Positions 12,433-24,290 of a stretch of 64,000 bases of DNA are shown here, piece by piece. The position numbers were made by a program, and so were the translations under genes. Origin of the DNA: Bothriochloa decipiens (lineage: Eukaryota; Streptophyta; Magnoliopsida; Poales; Poaceae); the NCBI GenBank assembly GCA_023333625.1, contig CM041644.1, positions 31,554,900-31,618,899 of the forward strand, given 5' to 3'. Each line of letters begins with the position of its first letter. The stretch's first letter is position 1. The notes beneath the pieces were generated by a model. The model did no database searches and was not told the origin of the DNA. It saw nothing but the letters and a program-made list of their open reading frames with translations.

Positions 12433-13342
12433 GGCACTTAAAATTTTGAATATCCTGTAAAAATCCTAACAAAGACAAAACTTGTGGAGAATATCAGTGG
12501 GTTAGTGGTTAGCCGTCCAGAGTTAGTAGTCCAAGGGTTAGTCATCCAAACAAGATTTTAATTTCAGCAGAACCTCCCCCTAATTCTTTTTAGTTGTTCC
12601 TAAGACAGCATGTCCACTAAGTGCTCTATTTTTCTTCTAGATTATTGCAGCACTACTTCCCTTCACACTTCTCCCAAAAGGATCACTACTACTCTCTTCT
12701 CCTCCCTAACTTCTTTGCTACAACTCTCTTCTTTCTTGCCCATACTAGGAGCAGAAATCTAGAAGTCGAGAACTCGAGGTATAAGATGTTTTTTGGAATG
12801 CTTGTGGTGAATGGAAGCAAGGTGAGGCGAGGTATTTATTGAGGGGAAGAGAGCAGGGTGCACGCCCTAGTGGTGGGGGCGGCCGCCCACCTCCTGGCTC
12901 CTCTTTGGCTAAAATTTTGCCACTCTCTCTCATGCTTCGTGATTAAGCAAGATATGTGTGCAAGTGGTGGATTTGGATCGTGGAAAAGAGAAAGGTAGTG
13001 AGTCGAAGTGGATGAAATAATTTGTTGTGATGTATGTCAGGTGGAGTCTATGACATGTGGGTCCCATTGGAGTGGGCCCTATTTTATTTATATATATAAA
13101 TGCAGAAATATATTTAAAATAAGATGTATAAGTAAAAATATTTTTGTGCCACCACAATAAATTCTTGATACGGGTTTTTACACACCATAAAAATTATTTA
13201 CGTGGGACGTGAATTCTATAAGGTAACAGAAAAATATTTATGTAATAGAAGTGCAATGTATAAATGTAAAGATAATTACTGACTTACCTTTCAGCGAGGG
13301 TTGGAATTTTTAAAGTCCTCCGAACTAGACTTCCAATATATT
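12433..13342 (-). other. Region where pol should be in the nested element
   Basis: 900 bp between the protease and the downstream ORF with no coding sequence. An autonomous element would need about 2.5-3 kb of RT, RNase H and integrase here. It holds short pyrimidine-rich runs and AT-rich DNA only. Confidence 0.6.
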
Positions 13343-13995
13343 TTATTCTTTCTGATTGTTTGACCCCTGTGATGATGGCTCTGATATTTCTTCCTTGTCC
13401 TGACTTACCATCTTCACAGTGGAGTTGAGTTCTGCTTTTGACTTGAATGCGAAGTGTTCTTCTTGTCCATTTATGGTGAACTTGATTTCTCCCTTCCTGA
13501 CATCAATGTGTGCATTAGCGGTGCTCAAAAAGGGTCTCCCGAGGATGAGTGACACTTTTGAGTCTGGACTCATGTCTAGTACCATGAAATCAACTAGCAC
13601 AAATAATTCTCTTATCTTGAATGGGATGTTCTCAGCAATGCCCAACGGGTACCGAACTGAATGATCTGCTAGTTGTAAGCACATTGATGTTGGTTTGAGT
13701 GTTGCAAAACTGAGCTTGTGATAGACTGCTGCTGGCATCACGCTGACACTTGCTCCATGGTCACAAAGTGCACTATTGAAATGTTGGTCTCCCATTGAGC
13801 AATCAATAGTGGGACATCCTGGATCTTTCTTCTTCTCTGGATGGCCACACTACACTCTTCTATCTGCTTGATCACCTCTGTATTGGGCAGTGGTCTCTTC
13901 TTGTTGAGAATATCTCTGATGTACTTTGCATATGTCGGCACCTGAATGGCGTCCAATAGAGGTATATTGACATATAACTTCTGGATAACCTCCAC
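13343..13995 (-). pseudogene. Aspartic protease region of Athila-like element
   Basis: The 150-aa ORF at 13795-13343 contains ALCDHGASVSVMP, the Athila-type version of the retropepsin active site. The usual residue after ALCD is Leu and here it is His; the catalytic Asp and the Gly-Ala-Ser that follow are present. A second diagnostic block, LILGRPFLSTANAHIDV, lies about 65 residues later. The overlapping 85-aa ORF (13995-13738) is the upstream linker in another frame (KYIRDILNKKR), showing a frameshift near 13790. The enzyme would process the gag polyprotein; here it is split and probably inactive. Confidence 0.75.
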
Positions 13996-14073
13996 GAACT
14001 TGCCAAACTGCTCATCTGATTGCAGCCCTCTATTTCTTCTAGGAAACGGTAAATAATTAATGTCATGAAAGTC

Positions 14074-15308
14074 TTATCTCATTTTCCTTACTTGAGGCTC
14101 TTGTAATAATTCTTCATCTTCATTCTGATTCTCTTCTTCTATTGTTTCTGGGAACGCTGGTGCCCTTCTTGCACCTTTTGGATAAGGGGGGTCTCTGGTA
14201 GATTTCCCTCCTCTTGTAGTGATAGCATTTACCTGCTCAGGGTTAATCACAATCGGTGGCACTAGCTGTCCTAGCTTCTATCTTACTTCCCTGTTAAACT
14301 GATTTTTCTTCTCAATTATCCCAAAGAAAATTTCTAACTTTCCAAGAATATCCTTGAAGGTGTCATCATTAGCAGCGAGCCTCTTGTTGATATCCTCATT
14401 GATTCTTGTTTGTTGCGTGATTAACTCTCTCAAAGTAGGTTGCTTGGTAGGATTGCCTGGATTCAAACCTTGATTAGTATTTTGCTGTTTCCAACTTGGT
14501 TGATGTGGAATCTTTCTGACGGCAGTATTTGAATTCTGATAAGTTGTTTCAATGGCCCTCTGATCTTCTTTGTACTTGGCCCTCTGGTCAAGCCAATTGA
14601 GAAAATCATCCATCTTAGTGGATAGCGCATTTACTTCTTCAATTGTTTCCTCACTTTGATGACAATGTTGAATATTGTCTTGGGACCAGCTCTGATTATA
14701 TGCTATCTTCTCCATAAGTACTTTAGCTTTCCTAAGAGTGAGTGATAAAAATGATCCTTCAGCAGTTGCATCCAGGTGCTCACGGGTCTTCGGAGTTAAT
14801 CCATAATAAAAGCTTTGCATGAGTAAACATTCTTTTATTTCATGATGAGGAAAATCTGATATGTATCCTTGCAAACGCTCCCATGCTTCTGAAATGGTTT
14901 TTGTCTTCTGCTGTTGGAAATTGGTAATATTTCCTCTTAAGGCATTGGTCTTGCTGACAGGAAAGAACTTTGCTAGAAAGGTCTTAGAACATTTTGCCCA
15001 GGTGTTGATATCTTCTTTATTCGCATAGAACCACTGCTTCGCTCTCCCCACAAGTGAGAATGTAAAGAGGTGAAGTAGTATGATGTCTTGAGTGACTCCA
15101 TCAAGGACGATGGTGCTTCCAATCTCCAGAAAATTGTGTAGATGAGCACTTGCATCTTCTGTACCTTTCCACTAAATTGTGTAGCTTGCACCATATTGAT
15201 GAGGCTTGGCTTGAGCTCAAACACAAGATTCCTAGTTTGAAGTGTTGGACCGGTAATAATATTCTCAATGCATGGAGCAGAGAATTCTTGCAGGGTCTTT
15301 TCTGCCAT
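14074..15308 (-). pseudogene. Gag of Athila-like element, frameshifted
   Basis: The main ORF is 15051-14278 (257 aa), with the retrotransposon gag core: GRAKQWFYANKEDINTW, KTFLAKFFPVSKTNALR, then a region rich in short helices and a Gln/Asn-rich tail. The upstream ORF 15308-14973 (111 aa, starting MAEKTLQEFSAP) encodes the N-terminal part in a different frame, joined through a frameshift near 15165. The ORF 14262-14074 supplies the linker containing NAITTRGGKSTRDPPYP, typical of Athila-like polyproteins before the protease. Gag would form the particle that packages element RNA. Confidence 0.75.
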
Positions 15309-15522
15309 AGCTTCAGAAATTGGTGTCGAGCTTCTTCTTTAGTTGACCTGATTCTGATAATGAAGAGTTGAGTGAATCAGAATCAATCCTTCCTATACCC
15401 TGTATAAAAATATAAACATAGAAAAAACAACAGGGGTGATCCTATCAAAGCAGAGGTGCCTTGTTATGATTTCTCATTTCAAAAAGTATCTGTTTAAGCA
15501 ATTTTTCTCAAAAGTTTATTCT

Positions 15523-15541
15523 TTCCCGGCAACGGCACCAG
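15523..15541 (-). other. Primer-binding site of nested element
   Basis: On the minus strand, just inside the 5' LTR, this reads CTGGTGCCGTTGCCGGGAA. It matches, with one mismatch, the tRNA-Asp-type primer site TGGCGCCGTTGCCGGGGA known from Athila-group elements. Confidence 0.7.
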
Positions 15542-15548
15542 AAATGCT

Positions 15549-17035
15549 TGTTGACACTTCTTACACCACTTAAGCTAAGTTGTCATCCCTAGCATGATGC
15601 AAGAGTGTGTGGGTATTATAAATGCTCTTAGAAAATAAATAAGGAATCCGCAAGCGCACAGATAAAATACCATTGTAGCACTTCACTAAGAAAATATTCC
15701 AGGTATCGTTAATTTATATTTAGCTCAAGGGAAAGAACTAAGGACTTAAACAAAAGAGATGAACTTGCAAAACATGATTACTTATGAGAAATCAAATAAC
15801 ACAGTCACTTGCTTTGACAGGGGGTAAGCCAATAATAAATAGATATAAAGAATTGATAAGCTCAAAGAATAACACACGCAGAGATTAGAGATAGACTACT
15901 CATCATAAGGTAGGTAGACATTGATTAGGCAAAAGATTAAACTCTAGGTAGGTTCTAATAAACTAAGTCTTTCATCTACTCTAGCACATACACTATCATA
16001 TATAGCATAAAAGACCTTCCATCTGTCTATAAGGAATATCGCTGAAGAAAGCCAGAACATAGCATGACTTCCCATGCAATATGAGCTCTGCATGTCCTAC
16101 TAACGGGGGGGTGGACTATATAAGACTGAACAGAACTGTCACTTCCACGAACTACCACACGGCCTGGCCAATAGGATGCATTTGTAGGTAAACAACATCT
16201 AGGCATCACGCATACATGTAATCTACCACCTAACTCCCTCGAGAAAAGAGCTAAGGGCTTTGCAAATATATACATAAACTTATTATCAATCATAACTATG
16301 TTAAATATAGAACTAGAGCAAACTAGGAATATAATAAATAGAAATATAATGATATTTAGGATAAAGTCGTAGAGAAAGATACAAAGGTAGTACCAAACTT
16401 GTAGACGATGATCTGAATCCTAGGCATAGGCGCCAAACTCTTGAATCTATCTAGTCTAAACCTATGTAGAATTTGAAATATTAGAGTAGCTATTCTAATT
16501 CTCTGGTGGAGAGAGATCTCTAAACCCTAGCTCTGCTGATGGCCTCCTCTTTATATGAATGATGAATTATTAATTAGGGTTTCAACCCAAGGGGTAGGGC
16601 CTTGCTTATATAGCCTCCTCGGATGCACCAGAGCCCTCAGATGAAACCGACCTTCATGCACGGCTTAGATTCAACCCCAAAGGCGATTAGGGGCAGGATC
16701 CATGAGCTCGGCCCTGATTGGCTTAGGGCCAGGGCGGGCGCCCCACATGCCAGGGCAGGCGCCGTGCCCAACTGACAGGTGGGCCCCATCTTTGGTGGCT
16801 TGCCTTCCTGAGTCTTCTAGAGTCTTCTTTTAGATGCGTGGGTTTCTCTCTATGTAAACATGACATGTGGACCTTCTTTGATCATTTTCTGATAACCCCT
16901 GTAGAAACAGACATTCACCAAAACCAACTCAAAGAAATTGTTATTTAAAACCCCTAATTCTATGGTGATGTTCATTTTAAGTCCTTTATCTCATCTTTGT
17001 TGACCATTAAAATTAATAGTTAATTACTATCAACA
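15549..17035 (-). repeat. 5' LTR of nested Athila-like element
   Basis: 1487 bp, the full-length partner of 7827-9308, with TGTTGACAC and CAACA ends. The minus-strand TATA-like box is near 16603-16613. Confidence 0.9.
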
Positions 17036-17040
17036 TGCAT
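17036..17040. repeat. Target-site duplication TGCAT (right)
   Basis: Exact copy of 7822-7826, flanking the right LTR of the nested element. Confidence 0.9.
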
Positions 17041-17742
17041 GTGTGTTTCGTATGTCCTCACAATCCTAGAATATAATGTATGGTAGCGTTATAGATGGTG
17101 GCATACCTACCTGCTCTCATACAACGATAACTAGTCAAGCTACACGATCTTGTGTAGTTAGTGTACCAGCAAAAAATTCCATTTCAGCCCAAACCCCCAA
17201 TGAATGCAAGCAACGAAAAATCCACGCACCTTCCGAACAAGGTGAAAACACACCCATTCCCAAGGATGAATACCACCCAACAATTCATCAGAAGACAACA
17301 CCCACACATGGGGTACCTTCATATAAACATGTGTAAACATGTATATAATTCAGCACCATATAAGCACTCCTCTAGATCGACAGTGTATCCAATCATGCTC
17401 TCACAACTCACACTTACCTTAGCATCGAACCAACCTTACCTTGGCGTAGAGGCAAAATGATCCATACATAACCATTCAAATGAATGACCCCCGTACATAT
17501 CCATCATGTATGAGCGCGACAAACAGAAAATATAATGCAATCCCCGAGTTAGTACTTAAATAAACCACTTGCAGTTCTTATCTGGGCATAAAGGCTACGA
17601 CCACTGGCACACTTCTAAGTTCAAACTTAGTTTTCAAACACCTATATAACTATAAGTTGGCAAATAGTTTTTGTAAAACAAATTCTTTGTTTGTAAATAC
17701 CCAAATAAACAGTAATAGCTGAACCATTGCTCTGATGCCAGC
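17041..17742 (-). mobile_element. Outer element internal region, 5' leader
   Basis: Continuation of the outer element beyond the nested insertion. It is the untranslated leader between the 5' LTR and the ORF at 7698-6688. No gene is seen. Confidence 0.55.
17722..17742 (-). other. Primer-binding site of outer element
   Basis: On the minus strand the sequence directly after the LTR end reads GCTGGCATCAGAGCAATGG. This matches the initiator-Met primer site TGGTATCAGAGC with one change. It marks the 5' LTR boundary at 17743 and minus orientation. Confidence 0.7.
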
Positions 17743-17790
17743 TGTAACAGAACCGCCCAATTAATGTAAACCCAAGGTACTAAGTAAACC

Positions 17791-17975
17791 GTCGAATCTT
17801 GAAGGATTTTTAACTTTTACAACGACACACCCATTGTGCTCATTATGCTCATTGTGCTCATATTGTCGAATCTTGAAGGATTTTTAACTTTAACAGAACC
17901 GCCCATTGTGCTCATAATAACCCGGTAGTCCGTCAAATCTTGAAGGATTTTTAACTTTTACAACGACACACCCAG
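17791..17975. repeat. Short direct repeats in outer LTR
   Basis: The motif GTCGAATCTTGAAGGATTTT recurs at 17791, 17865 and (as GTCAAATC...) 17932, alternately followed by AACGACACACCC or AACAGAACCGCCC. The second tail is also the LTR terminus, so the end of the LTR has been duplicated internally. Confidence 0.8.
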
Positions 17976-19515
17976 ATCGCACAGTTCAGCAGTTACCATT
18001 CACCTGTTTTCTAGTTCGTACTTGGTATAATTACATTACTGGTTGTAAAGGTTGTTTCTTACAAATCAAAGTTTCAATTAAATAGCAGAAGTAGACATAA
18101 ATTAGGCGTATACTCACACCTACTATTTTTAAATATAGTGCCAGTTCAGGATCGACATCCAACAACAGCAATTAGACGAGATATAAGAGATGACCTTGCC
18201 CAAGATCTAGTCTTCCCGGATACAAGTCCATCTTGTCACCACAACAAAAGTCTTATGATCTACAACAAATGAAAATAAAACCCTGAGTACGAGAATGTAC
18301 TTAGCTAAACTTACCCGTCATACACCAAAAATAAAGTGACTCCAAGGAATATGCACAGCTTAATAAGGAGGCTAGCTGACTCATTTCTTTACAGAAAAGC
18401 TTGAGCTTATTAAGAACCATTATTATAACCTTCTAGCTTTGCATTTTAAAGTCATTAACCTAATCATGCTAGATTTGCACCTGGACTAATCAAGCACGGT
18501 GTAATTATCAAGCAAGAATAGTAACCATTTTCGGTTGAACATCTTTCAGCATCAACATCATAACCATCTCATCTCTTTGTTCAAGTTTTTACTATTATGC
18601 CGGTGCTCAAGTCAGTATTCACTATCTAGAAACGATGGTGATTATAATCGATTTACAAACCAACTGGCGAGGTATTCCCCAAACAAACCACACTTCCCCC
18701 GTCGGGGTCGATTAGGTCACCTTGGCCTATTCGGGTAGAGTCACAGGATCAACAGGAACCATAGTACCCATGGGCCGCCCGGCTGCATACTAGTCGGACG
18801 TTGACATCAGGCCTACTCCCCGCGCCCCTGTAATCACCCGTGCCATCTCCAATACATGCGTTCAGCTAGGTCGAAACCCAGCCCAAACAGAACTCAAGGC
18901 TTCGCGGTCGGACGATCAACCCTTCCAGCTATCTATGGGGCATGCGTTCAACATGACAAGATGGTCGAGACATCGGACGGGTCCTAGTTTGACATAGACG
19001 GGATAAAAACCACACAGAACCTCCAGTTCTGACTACAGCACCAATCCCGCCCAGTCTCGATTTATTACTCCATATGGTTATTCCAAGATAACAACATAGC
19101 TCACCATTATGAGTCACCACCTATACCTCGCGGATGACAGGAAATCACCTGACTTCTACCGATCTAATTTAAGCAGGGCTAAGCATATAAGCGGTCCTAA
19201 ACTTAACAGTGTATGGGTAACTCAGGTGGACAAGGGCAATCATAATGCATCTACAGTATCGATCAATGCCTATAAACTTAATGCATCATAAATAGTAAAT
19301 GACACAAATTGAGTTATTGGTAAAATAGTAGGGAGGAATGCTCCGGGGCTTGCCTTCCTCTGACGAGCGAGGTTGAAGCTCCAGGCACTCGATCACTCCA
19401 TGTCTGGTTCCTGGTTCTCGATCATCAGTTGTACGGAAGCTTTCTTCTAGGATTCCTCTTCCGGACTTCTAGCAATCCTGTATGATGCATATGCATGAAT
19501 GAGGCATTAATATAA

Positions 19516-20775
19516 ATGAGCATAACCATCTCAACACATTTAGATTTTCATAAAATAACCATAGGCTTACCCCATCCTACTAGGGTCCAGATAGGCACTA
19601 ACCACCTAAAAGATTAGACACCTCATAAATGCATAGGAAAGCATCATTTAGGGCATGATAACACAAAACAAGGTTTAAATAAGGCATTCATATAAATAGA
19701 CCATAACTACATCATGCATGTAAACTATCTAGAAAAATCTGTAAAATTTATAGAAGATAAAACATGCTAACTCTAGGCTACCATCCAATTTATACCTCAT
19801 TTGAACATGTCTACTGCCCTACACAAAAATCACAAGGCAGCATAATTAAATAGACCTAAAAATACTTTGTACTATGAATTATGCCAAACTTCATGTTTCA
19901 CTACATCAAGGGCTGCGTTATGGCATATAAGTATCCTACAAAAATTATCAACCTCCTACTAGGTCCACATACTGCATTTATGAATTATTCCAAGAATAGC
20001 CCCTTAATCCCACTTGAACTACAACTTTATATTTTTATACAGCACATGCACATGATACATTTTTCACAGATAGAACATCGCCAAAGAAGACTAACAAAAC
20101 TGGAATTACATTTTCTGAGAATCCTAAATTTAGTTATGCATTTCCAAGGATTCTAAGCATTTAATGTAAATAAATCAACTTAAATAAAACTATACAAACA
20201 AATATCCCAAACATGGCATTTTATATTTTTACCAGGTAGTAAACATCATAAGAAAAATATACAAACTTAAATCACCCAAATCGGAGCTATAAGTGTCGAG
20301 TTATGAATTTTGGAAGCATTTTCACAAAATATGGAATACTACATTTTCTGGAAAAACCGAACCTAAACTGCTAGGTGTACCCCGTTGTGTACCCAGAGGC
20401 GCTTATACGCTAACTCCACCCGGTTGGTGCACCCAGGCAGGTACCCTACTGACGTCAGCCGGGCCCCACCTGTCGGTGGCCGGAACAACATGGGAGGAGC
20501 CCCGCCGGCGGGATCTCGCCGGCGGCGAGGTATCTGATGGAACGGAGGGCACCGTCGTGCTCCTCACGACAAGCCGGACACGTTAGGCTCGAAGATGGCG
20601 GCGATGACCATTGCAAGCTCGTGTGGCGGCGCAAATGGCGACCGGCGGCGTACGGCAGCGGCGGTCGGCGGCTGACCGGCCGAATCCGGCCACAGCGGCG
20701 TGTGTGGGTGGGTGCTACGGCTCCGTGAGGGTTAGGCGAACAAGATGCACAAGAAAATGAAAGAAAATGGCAGCG
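19516..20775. repeat. Direct repeat, copy 2 (outer LTR core)
   Basis: Partner of 225-1490. After 20775 this copy switches to a GC-rich CCTCCTCCTCCGCCGCC stretch and a promoter-like region not present in copy 1. Confidence 0.85.
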
Positions 20776-20977
20776 GTGGTCCTCCTCCTCCGCCGCCGTC
20801 GCCCACGGCCATTAGCTTCACCGAAATGACCCCACCTCTCTCCGGCCTCATCTGCTTCTCTCTCTTTCTTATGTTTAGCACTAGGAGCACAAGGAAGAAA
20901 CCTCTAGCAATTGGCTTGCTTTCTGAGATCTTGGGTGGAATGGAATAATGGCGACCGGTGGAGATCGTGAGGGGTGG

Positions 20978-20985
20978 TTTATATA
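20978..20985 (-). promoter_or_regulatory. TATA box of outer LTR promoter
   Basis: The minus strand reads CGCTATATAAACCACC, a good plant TATA box inside the LTR, with a GC-rich upstream region. It would drive minus-strand element transcription. Confidence 0.5.
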
Positions 20986-21204
20986 GCGGCGAGGGCCGGG
21001 GAGGGCAGTGGGGAAAAGGAGCCGCTTCCTGCTGCTTGATTTGCCGAGTTGCCTCATGCAGCCCCAGGCCAGGTGAGATCGTCAGGTGTCGGGGTGATGG
21101 CCTGGTGTAGTCATGTGGGTGAGTCATAGAGTCATCATGGCCTCATGTAGCGGCCACTGGGTTTGAACGGAAGAAGGTGAAACCGCTAGGGGCTAGCTGG
21201 TACC

Positions 21205-21430
21205 GAATTCGTTTATAGGAGTTTTAATCCGTTCGTATCTGAGTCCGGATATTTAACATTCGATACCGTATCCGCATCCGAATATTGAAATCGCATATTT
21301 ATAATGTCGACATCCAACCATATCCTATCCAGTATGGTTGACACTATTCGTATTTGAATCCGAATCCGAAAAAAATATGAATACGAATATGGTATCAGCC
21401 ATATCCGTCGGTATCCTATCCGTTTTCGCC
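21205..21430. repeat. ATCCG-rich degenerate repeat
   Basis: Dense near-repeats of ATCCG, TATCCG and ATTCG. The left half reads on one strand and the right half partly on the other, giving weak inverted symmetry. This is a common type of grass repeat; the family is not identified. Confidence 0.5.
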
Positions 21431-22539
21431 GGAAGTGCACGGCAAACGGGTGTGCAGTCCAGCCATGCAGACCGGTCCTAGTCACCAGTGGCCGACGGCA
21501 GGCATGCAGATGCATGCAGCTTGGTGTGGCGTGCGTTTCCGAGTCGCTGCGCGCGTCCCGCAACCCGCATTGTCGATGAGTCAGCAGCGACGCGGGGACC
21601 CGTCGCCGAGAGTAGCTGAGCAGCAATTTGTCTAGTTCCAGGCTGTGAGGGCTAGCTGATCTCTGATGCATGCACACCAGAGAACGATCCGGTTGCCGTG
21701 TATAGTAGTACAATCTCTTCGGAGTATAATCGTAAGCACGTTCCTCGTCGGGTGCCGTGTATAATCTCTTCGGATCGATCTGGTGACAGACAGACAGCTA
21801 GCGGGCTCACAATGCAACAAAAAAGGAGCTAGCGTCAAAATCAAAATCGGTCGTGGTCGTGTTAATATAATACGCCGCGGCGCACCGTCCGGCTGATGAG
21901 CCGTAGACCCACCCGTAGGCCGTAGTGATTTTGCCCGTAGTGCGTGCTTGCCAGCCGGCGGGCGGCGTCCAGGTCACAAAAGTGGAAACGTAACAACCAA
22001 CGTGAAGCGGAGGACCCGATCCGTGCTGGCATCCGGCCAGCCCGCCATTCCTTTGACACACAGCCTGCAGAGAAACAGGGGAAAGCAGAGCGTGTCATCA
22101 GCCACTCAGCCGCGGGGTCAGTCAGTCAATCCCTCCTTTTACCCCTGCCCATTGGTGGCGCGGCGGCGGTTTTCGCCGGTGGTGGTGCTATGGCCGATGG
22201 TAAAAGCTACTACGACTGGCTTTGTTGAAGAAAGTTAACCCGAAATGATTAGGATTAACTAGTTGAGCGAATGAGCGAAAGTTAATCGTCGTGGAAGTAA
22301 GCTAAAGCATCATCCGGATATGCTCGATCGATTCCCCGAGTCGATCGTTCAACCCCAAAGCGAATGTTTAATAATCGTCATTACGTTCCATCTTCTAGAT
22401 TAGGTTAATTCTTTCGCGAGCTCGCTAGCTCATTATTCTCCAATCAAGGAAATCTTTGCGGTCCAAAGACAACTCACGACGATCTCTGAGTACAGTGGGC
22501 CAGTGTCGTTGTTTAGTCTAGAACATTCCTAATGGCAGA
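21431..22539. other. Intergenic, no gene seen
   Basis: Mixed GC-rich and AT-rich single-copy-looking DNA. Short ORFs such as 21944-22228 overlap in several frames and lack recognisable domains. Confidence 0.5.
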
Positions 22540-22639
22540 NNNNNNNNNNNNNNNNNNNNNNNNNNNNNNNNNNNNNNNNNNNNNNNNNNNNNNNNNNNNN
22601 NNNNNNNNNNNNNNNNNNNNNNNNNNNNNNNNNNNNNNN
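22540..22639. other. Assembly gap (100 N)
   Basis: Exactly 100 N, followed by a run of C (22640 to about 22658) and then T. The fixed size means the true gap length is unknown. Confidence 0.99.
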
Positions 22640-22658
22640 CCCCCCCCCCCCCCCCCCC

Positions 22659-24290
22659 TTTTTTTCCGTGGAAGAAACAAGCTTTTGCGGAATCATGTGC
22701 AAAAACACACGCCGGACTCGCTTCAGCTTGTTTACGTCGAGAGAAGTTGTAGCACACATCATCTACCAGGCCGACAGTATATGTACGTCTTCTCCTACAA
22801 GACACGTACATTTGAGTTCATAGTGTATCTCATCTTTGTGCACTCGATGGGAAACTGGCAAGTAAAGTAATATATTGTTACGTACTTTACTTTGCAAACA
22901 TGACACACATCCACTGCTGAACTCAAATAATATACTTACTATGAAAGCAGCTGATCCACAGCATGCACATGTGGACACGTACACCACTGATGCAGCAGTA
23001 TGTTCTTCCTGCCCCCAGGGTGGTGGCCACTGGTCAGTCCCCTTCGATCAGCTGCTAGTAGCTCTTTGTTGCGTGTTTGCATCTGTTGGGCGAAAGCCAA
23101 ACGACTCATATTTGTGTTGGCGCCACTGCCATCTAATCTTTGACAAATGGACGAACCGTCGCTTTAATCGCCGATCGTGTCCGGGTAGTTGCGATGCGGT
23201 GAATCGACCGGCCACTACACGCACATGTATATCCAGTGGAGCCATCAGTATCACGCCACGCACTCCTGTCGCCCGCGCGTGTGGCATCTGCTTTCGCTAC
23301 GCAAGACCACCCATGCACATTGGTGATAGATGAGGCCAACGCATTAGCAGGGTGCATTGTTGTCAAAAAAAAGAAAAACATTAGCAGGGTGCAAAGAGTA
23401 CATGTGTACTCCAAGTCCAATGAGTACGGTTACCTTTCAGCTTTGCTTGATTGTGAGGCGAATGGCGTGATAAATGTTTTTTTAATGGGCACCAGCAATA
23501 TATATAACTAGAGGAAGGGCCCTGCGGGAAGAAGGAAAAGAGGAGGGAAAAATACGGGGAAAATAGGAAACCCGGTATGGAGAAGTGTTATCGTTTTTTA
23601 TTATGTTTGTATTTTTTTCGTTATTGGACCAATTACTATTTTTAGTGGGCTCATACTGTTCACTGTTGAACCCATTACTATTTCTTATTGGGTCCATACT
23701 GTTTATTACCGGACCCGTTACTGTTTGATAATAGGTTTTACTGTGGATGGAAACCCGATACTGTTAATGTACGGTAACAGATCAAACAATAAAACACATA
23801 TAGAGACCTGTTACTGTTAATGTGGTCACCAGCTTTAAAGTATCTTCATAGATAATATCAATAATGCTGCGGGGATTACCCATTATCAGTGGCCTTGGTT
23901 GGTGACTTAAACATGATAGAGATGTGTATGTAACTGTGTGTCATGTCTTATGGTGTGTGCATGCCGGGCAGCTGTCACGTCCTACTACGTGTAGCTCTCG
24001 CCGGGTTGAAATGAAATAGAGAGTCCAGATATATATTTGCTTATGTTTATGTTATAGGTAATACATCGTTTTTACACTACGTACGTGTTACACGGAGGAC
24101 CCATCGGAGTCCCTTCCAGACATGCATGCGATCGTGCGCCCGGTCAGTGTGCCGATGTAAAGGTGTTCCCTGTCGGCTCTCGTAGTTGTAGACGGCACTA
24201 TATATGGTTCAAACTTGCCGACATATATGGTTCAAACTTGCCGACATATGGTTTTTCCATACGAGATGACTGTATAATGTCTTTGTGACG
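22659..24290. other. Intergenic with short repeats, no gene seen
   Basis: It includes about three imperfect 44-bp units at 23622-23752 (each with an ACCCATTACTATT-like and a CATACTGTT-like motif) and an exact two-copy 23-bp tandem at 24201-24246 (TATATGGTTCAAACTTGCCG core). No credible coding region. Confidence 0.5.

Larger units (their letters stand above)
7827..17035 (-). mobile_element. Nested Athila-like Ty3/gypsy element without RT or integrase
   Basis: A structurally complete 9.2-kb LTR element on the minus strand. It has two LTRs of about 1.48 kb starting TGTTGACAC and ending CAACA, and 5-bp TGCAT duplications. Its primer site fits the 3' end of tRNA-Asp, as is typical of Athila-type elements, and its polypurine tract touches the 3' LTR. 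In coding order it has gag, aspartic protease, then a plant transposon-type ORF of unknown function in the post-pol position. No reverse transcriptase, RNase H or integrase lies between protease and the last ORF. All ORFs are frameshifted. It inserted into the older outer element and would need enzymes from a relative to move. Confidence 0.88.
17743..21170 (-). mobile_element. 5' LTR of outer gypsy-type element (outer end approximate)
   Basis: The LTR begins (plus coordinates) with TGTAACAGAACCGCCC next to the primer site. It contains the 19516-20775 repeat shared with the left LTR and a minus-strand TATA box at 20978-20985. The outer end is not clear: after about 21170 the sequence changes to an ATCCG-rich repeat. 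The U3 part does not match 1491-2733 of the left LTR, so this LTR is truncated or rearranged there. The stretch 18540-19500 holds no gene. Confidence 0.55.

Noticed and set aside
22518..22870. ORFs spanning the N gap
   Set aside because: They read through unknown bases, so they have no meaning.
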